From contig CBDUZW010000113.1 in assembly GCA_965371805.1 (NCBI GenBank), positions 1-9,734 of the forward strand: a DNA stretch of 9,734 nucleotides, read 5' to 3'. This DNA is from JAOZTV01 sp965371805 (GTDB taxonomy: Bacteria > Acidobacteriota > Aminicenantia > UBA2199). Under the pieces are notes generated by a model. It was not told the DNA's origin, did not search any database, and saw only the letters and a list, made by a program, of their open reading frames with translations. How positions within the stretch are numbered: position 1 is the stretch's first letter; each line of letters begins with the position of its first letter. The position numbers and the translations under genes are program-made. Shown piece after piece: positions 7,246 to 9,734 of the stretch.

Positions 7246-7895
7246 TTTTGCTCTCCAAGATCTACTCTTTTTTTGGCCCAAACATTTTTATTAAATTTAT
7301 TTGCAATTTTTTTGTAGTTAGTTGAATAGATAATTCCATTTTCCCTTTCTAATATAAAATCAGAATATGAAAAAACTGATCGACCAATAAATTTTATTTC
7401 ATAAAATCCAGGAAAAGTCTCCATAAAATCAGCTTTAATAGTGTCAATGTTTAATTTGCTCTGCCCTATATAGAAATCAACCTGTCTGTTATAAGGATGA
7501 ATTTTTAAAATCACTGGTTCGTTTTCCCTTATTAATTTTATTCTGGTTCGAATATGATTTTGTTCATAAATATCAAAAGAGAAGTATTGCTTATCTATAA
7601 AAATAGTTTTAGATAAAAAATCAATCGTAAAAATTGGTTTTTTTTTTAGATTTACTATTTCTGGATATTCATTTACCCGACCATTTTCGTCCATCCAGAG
7701 AAAAAAGTTTAAATCTCTAATTGATATAAGAATCGGAGTCCATTTGTTTTTTTTTAAATAACTTTCAATTGAAAATATGATGTTTATTTTCTTTTGAAGA
7801 AAAAAAGTATCTTTTTTTTCGTTTTGAAAAATACTAGAAAAAAGTTGAAATGAAATTAAAACAAATATTAATAAAAAAATTGTTTTTCTGTTCAT
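7242..7895 (-). CDS. Secreted protein of unknown function, first gene of the minus-strand run
   Basis: This 217-residue product is not recognised as any known family. Residues 1-21 (MNRKTIFLLIFVLISFQLFS) form a Sec signal peptide with no lipobox cysteine. The mature part is rich in Lys, Ile, Phe and Asn and shows alternating strands such as PIFTIDFLSKTIFIDKQYFSFDIY and EPVILKIHPYNRQVDFYIGQ, so a beta-rich extracytoplasmic domain is likely. No transmembrane segment appears after the signal peptide. The start is well defined: AAGGAGGT (7899-7906) lies four bases before the ATG. The stop overlaps the LRR gene start as ATGA, so the two are almost certainly co-translated and may work together. The coding sequence contains a run of ten A at 7638-7647 in a Lys triplet. 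Its role is unknown; export and operon position are what the sequence shows. Confidence 0.75.
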   Translation of the reverse strand: MNRKTIFLLIFVLISFQLFSSIFQNEKKDTFFLQKKINIIFSIESYLKKNKWTPILISIRDLNFFLWMDENGRVNEYPEIVNLKKKPIFTIDFLSKTIFIDKQYFSFDIYEQNHIRTRIKLIRENEPVILKIHPYNRQVDFYIGQSKLNIDTIKADFMETFPGFYEIKFIGRSVFSYSDFILERENGIIYSTNYKKIANKFNKNVWAKKRVDLGEQK

Positions 7896-7954
7896 GATAC
7901 CTCCTTGTATTAAAAGTATAGATACTTAAATATTTTTTTTTTAATCAAAATGAG

Positions 7955-7983
7955 ATATTAATTTATTAATATTTGTTTGTCAA
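7955..7983 (-). promoter_or_regulatory. Candidate promoter of the minus-strand operon
   Basis: On the minus strand, TTGACA (7983-7978) is separated by 17 bases from TAATAT (7960-7955), a four-of-six match to the -10 consensus. The leader to the ATG at 7895 would be about 50 bases and contains a strong SD. The -35 box is only about 17 bases from the left end of the insertion sequence, so the native upstream regulatory region has probably been displaced. Confidence 0.5.
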
Positions 7984-8003
7984 GAGAACAATTTAATTTT
8001 GTC

Positions 8004-8059
8004 ATTTAAGATTCAAAAGTGGACTCTTTTAGTTATATTTAAAGTTCAAAAGTGGACTC
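8004..8059 (+). repeat. Left-end paired terminal motif of the insertion sequence
   Basis: Two direct copies of a 23-base motif with core TTCAAAAGTGGACTC lie at 8004-8026 and 8037-8059, 33 bases apart and matching at 21 of 23 positions. They are probably tandem transposase-binding sites. The stretch 7896-8337 has no gene. It holds the operon promoter and leader (to 7983), this end, the hairpin at 8117-8142, and the transposase promoter and SD. Confidence 0.75.
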
Positions 8060-8116
8060 TTGTATTTTTTTATTTTTAAAATATTTATAAAAACAATAAT
8101 ATCGTTTGTGGTAATG

Positions 8117-8142
8117 TGGAAAAGTTGAACTCCACTTTTCCA
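8117..8142. repeat. Perfect 9-bp inverted repeat (hairpin) inside the insertion sequence
   Basis: TGGAAAAGT (8117-8125) and ACTTTTCCA (8134-8142) are exact reverse complements around an eight-base loop, TGAACTCC. The right part, CTCCACTTTTCC, resembles the inverted terminal motif (GTCCACTTTT), so this may be an internal transposase site. No T run follows on either strand, so it does not look like an intrinsic terminator. Confidence 0.55.
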
Positions 8143-8296
8143 AAGGATTGTGAAAAACTTGTTTTTTAAGTTTTCAAATAAATGTTGGAATCATGTTTTC
8201 GATTTCAATATTTAATGCAATCCTGGCATTTCCATGAACCTTACTCTTTTGAACTCTTTATGTTTTTTATTCTGATAAATCAAAATGTAATGAAGG

Positions 8297-8302
8297 TATA
8301 AT
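8297..8302 (+). promoter_or_regulatory. Possible -10 box for the transposase gene
   Basis: TATAAT matches the -10 consensus exactly and lies 36 bases before the transposase ATG. No good -35 box is present; the best-spaced candidate is GATAAA near 8274-8279. A ribosome-binding site GGGAGG follows at 8324-8329. Confidence 0.4.
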
Positions 8303-8337
8303 TTAGACCAAATAATAGAAATAGGGAGGGTTTAGTT

Positions 8338-9081
8338 ATGTCACAAATTCACAAAAAATTTAATACAGATATGGTTGTAGGTATGCTCAAGAAATACCTA
8401 AACGAAGAAATTGACAGAGAATATATTCAAGAATTACTAGAAATCAAAAGAAGTAGATTTTTCAGTGTTCTGAAAAAATATAAAGAAAACCCAGAAAGAT
8501 TTTCAATTGAATATAAAAAAAATCAGCCAAAAAGAATTAATCCAGAAATTGAAGAACATATTTTTGAGGAGTTGTCATTAGACAAAAGTATTATTAATAA
8601 CAAAGATGTTCCAATCAGAAACTATAATTACAGTTATATCAAAAAAAGGATTGAAAATAAATTTAATCAGACAGTTTCACTTCCCACTATAATTGATAGG
8701 GCAAAAAAAAATGGCTTCTATATAAAAAACAAAAAAAAGAAAAAAGTGCACGACAGAGAAGTACTAACAAATTATCCGGGAGAGTTGATACAACACGATT
8801 CCTCTTATCATTTATGGGCACCTGATGCCAAAAAAAAATGGCATCTTATTACTTCTCTGGATGATTATAGCAGGCTTATTTTATTTGGAAAATTTGTTCA
8901 AAAAGAAACAACATTTAAACATATTAAAGCTTTGGAAACTGTCGTTTTAAAATACGGAATCCCTTTTTCATATTATGTAGATTCTCATTCAATATTTATA
9001 TTTGTCAGAGGTAGAGACAGCTATATAAACAAACATCACAAACTTACTGACGATGTTGATCCACAATGGAAAATAGTTTAA
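8338..9081 (+). CDS. Transposase, N-terminal part (HTH region and first two catalytic Asp), frameshifted
   Basis: This first segment has 247 codons and ends in TAA because of a frameshift. GGGAGG (8324-8329) lies eight bases before the ATG. Residues 15-60 look like a helical DNA-binding region (YIQELLEIKRSRFFSVLKKY), and a second basic segment lies near 95-140 with a KKKKK stretch. The integrase-like (rve) core starts at GELIQHDSSYHLW, where D154 is the first catalytic Asp. ITSLDDYSRLILFGKF is the usual second strand, and YYVDSHSIF at 212-220 holds the second Asp, D215. TDDVDPQWK then leads toward the third catalytic residue, which lies only in the following frame. Alone this segment lacks the catalytic Glu and cannot be an active transposase. 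Confidence 0.85.
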   Translation: MSQIHKKFNTDMVVGMLKKYLNEEIDREYIQELLEIKRSRFFSVLKKYKENPERFSIEYKKNQPKRINPEIEEHIFEELSLDKSIINNKDVPIRNYNYSYIKKRIENKFNQTVSLPTIIDRAKKNGFYIKNKKKKKVHDREVLTNYPGELIQHDSSYHLWAPDAKKKWHLITSLDDYSRLILFGKFVQKETTFKHIKALETVVLKYGIPFSYYVDSHSIFIFVRGRDSYINKHHKLTDDVDPQWKIV

Positions 9082-9593
9082 ATGAATGTAATATTAAGCT
9101 CATTTATGCATTATCTCCTCAAGCAAAAGGAAAAATCGAAAGACCTTATAGATGGCTGCAAGACAATATAGTAAGAACTTGTGTTAGAGAAAACATAGAT
9201 AATATTAAGGATGCTCAAGATATCTTAAATAATGAAATTAATCTCTATAATTACAAACAGGTTCATTCTACAACAAAAGAAATACCTTCATCTAGATTTG
9301 ATTATGCAACAAACAGTGGTAAAACTCTTTTTAGAGATTTTCATATACCCAAACCTTTGGAATCTGTAAAGGATTTGTTTTCTGTTAAAATTACTAGGAT
9401 GGCTAATGCATACAGAAGAATTTCAATAAATAATATATCTTTTAGAATTAAAACTGTAAATCCAAGAGATGAAGTGACTTTGAGAATTTATCCATTAGAT
9501 TATAATATCTCTGAAATTCGATTCTGGGTTAAAAATAAATTAGTTGATGTTCAAAAAATACAAAACTCTGAGTTTAAAGGAGTCCACTTTTGA
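9066..9593 (+). CDS. Transposase, C-terminal part (catalytic Glu and tail), out of frame with the N-terminal part
   Basis: This segment has 175 codons if read from ATG 9066, but it is really the continuation of the preceding gene in the -1 frame. ECNIKLIYALSPQAKGKIERPYRWLQD holds the catalytic Glu (E25 of this frame) in the usual QAKGKIER context. The rest is a transposase tail with NLYNYKQVHSTTKEIPSSRF and a small beta-rich C-terminal domain. Adding one A to the AAAA at 9070-9073 gives WKNSLNECN and joins the two parts into one protein of about 418 residues, a normal length for such transposases. No good SD precedes ATG 9066, so independent translation is unlikely. The stop codon lies inside the inner right terminal motif. 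Confidence 0.8.
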   Translation: MENSLNECNIKLIYALSPQAKGKIERPYRWLQDNIVRTCVRENIDNIKDAQDILNNEINLYNYKQVHSTTKEIPSSRFDYATNSGKTLFRDFHIPKPLESVKDLFSVKITRMANAYRRISINNISFRIKTVNPRDEVTLRIYPLDYNISEIRFWVKNKLVDVQKIQNSEFKGVHF

Positions 9594-9634
9594 ATCTTAA
9601 ATTGTCAATTTTAGTCCAGTTTTGAATTTTACCT
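9580..9634 (-). repeat. Right-end paired terminal motif of the insertion sequence
   Basis: Read on the minus strand, the 23-base motif occurs at 9602-9580 (identical to the left outer copy) and at 9634-9612 (18 of 23), 32 bases apart. The arrangement mirrors the left end, with nearly the same spacing. The remaining bases from 9639 to the window end are AT-rich and show no gene, hairpin or repeat that I can identify. Confidence 0.7.
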
Positions 9635-9734
9635 AACATGTTTTTTTCATTATAAAATACTCCTTTTTTTGTAATATTTTATCATTACTGTCCTATAAAA
9701 ACTTGAAGTAAAAGCTGACCAAATGTAGTAAAAT

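Larger units (their letters stand above)
8000..9638 (+). mobile_element. Insertion sequence with rve-type DDE transposase and paired terminal motifs
   Basis: The element contains a DDE transposase gene (8338-9593) flanked by inverted copies of a motif with core TTCAAAAGTGGACTC. The proposed termini both start TGT: position 8000 reading rightwards and 9638 reading leftwards on the minus strand, alike at 21 of 26 positions by hand alignment. A second copy lies 32-33 bases further in at each end. The inner right copy (9580-9602) is actually the best match to the outer left one (8004-8026), 23 of 23, so a right end near 9607 is an alternative. With that end, ATTT would flank both sides (7996-7999, 9608-9611), a weak duplication in AT-rich DNA. 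No convincing target duplication exists for the 9638 end. Overall architecture suggests the IS481/ISNCY (IS1202-like) transposases, but the family name is tentative. Confidence 0.75.

Noticed and set aside
6878..7294. A plus-strand open frame of 138 codons
   Set aside because: It is antisense to the LRR gene. Its periodic sequence (VKFPS...) is simply the complement of the repeat array.
7931..7942. T run between the operon's promoter and first gene as a terminator or attenuator
   Set aside because: No GC-containing stem precedes it on either strand; it fits the general AT richness.
8117..8142. Intrinsic transcription terminator
   Set aside because: The 9-bp stem is sound, but it is followed by CAAAGGATT and has no T run on either strand.
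9064..9081. Programmed -1 frameshift in the transposase
   Set aside because: The bases TGG AAA ATA do not form a canonical X XXY YYZ slippery heptamer, and I see no clear downstream hairpin. A one-base loss from the A run is simpler.
7996..9611. ATTT target-site duplication flanking the insertion sequence
   Set aside because: Four AT-only bases in very AT-rich DNA are expected by chance, and they fit only one of two possible right ends.

Overview
The window is strongly AT-rich and gene-dense. Start sites carry good Shine-Dalgarno sequences, and the encoded proteins include several with Sec signal peptides and one likely outer-membrane beta-barrel, so the source is a diderm bacterium. The large secreted protein combines plant-type leucine-rich repeats, a fibronectin-III domain, four carboxypeptidase-regulatory-like repeats and a charged C-terminal module. 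This layout is reminiscent of proteins from Candidatus Aminicenantes and other environmental diderms. That placement comes from remembered resemblance and is not a firm taxonomic call.

Layout. (1) Positions 1-161 hold a consensus sigma70-type promoter that drives a plus-strand UDP-glucuronate 4-epimerase gene (162-1226). (2) Positions 7895 down to 1215 form one tightly packed minus-strand gene run. In transcription order it encodes a secreted protein of unknown function, the LRR/Fn3/repeat protein, a small beta-barrel-like protein, a WbpA-type UDP-GlcNAc 6-dehydrogenase, a WbpB-type Gfo/Idh/MocA oxidoreductase, a 62-residue fragment of a WbpD-type N-acetyltransferase, and an acyl carrier protein. 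Several junctions have overlapping stop, start or SD signals, and a candidate promoter lies at 7955-7983. The acyl carrier protein gene converges on the epimerase gene and the two overlap by 12 bases. (3) Positions 8000 to about 9638 are an insertion sequence encoding a DDE (rve) transposase. The transposase gene is split by a one-base frameshift, and each end of the element carries a pair of related terminal motifs. (4) About 96 bases of AT-rich sequence without recognisable content follow.

How the genes fit together. The dehydrogenase, oxidoreductase and acetyltransferase fragment are the signature of the UDP-2,3-diacetamido-2,3-dideoxy-glucuronic/mannuronic acid pathway. The facing epimerase supplies UDP-galacturonate. 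This is therefore part of a surface-polysaccharide locus (O-antigen, capsule or glycan). The pathway is incomplete here: no WbpE-type aminotransferase is present, and the acetyltransferase breaks off exactly where the acyl carrier protein's ribosome-binding site begins, which looks like a deletion or recombination junction. The most unusual feature is that the sugar-nucleotide genes are joined, with almost no spacing, to three exported proteins of unknown role. The insertion sequence sits just upstream of this operon's presumed promoter.
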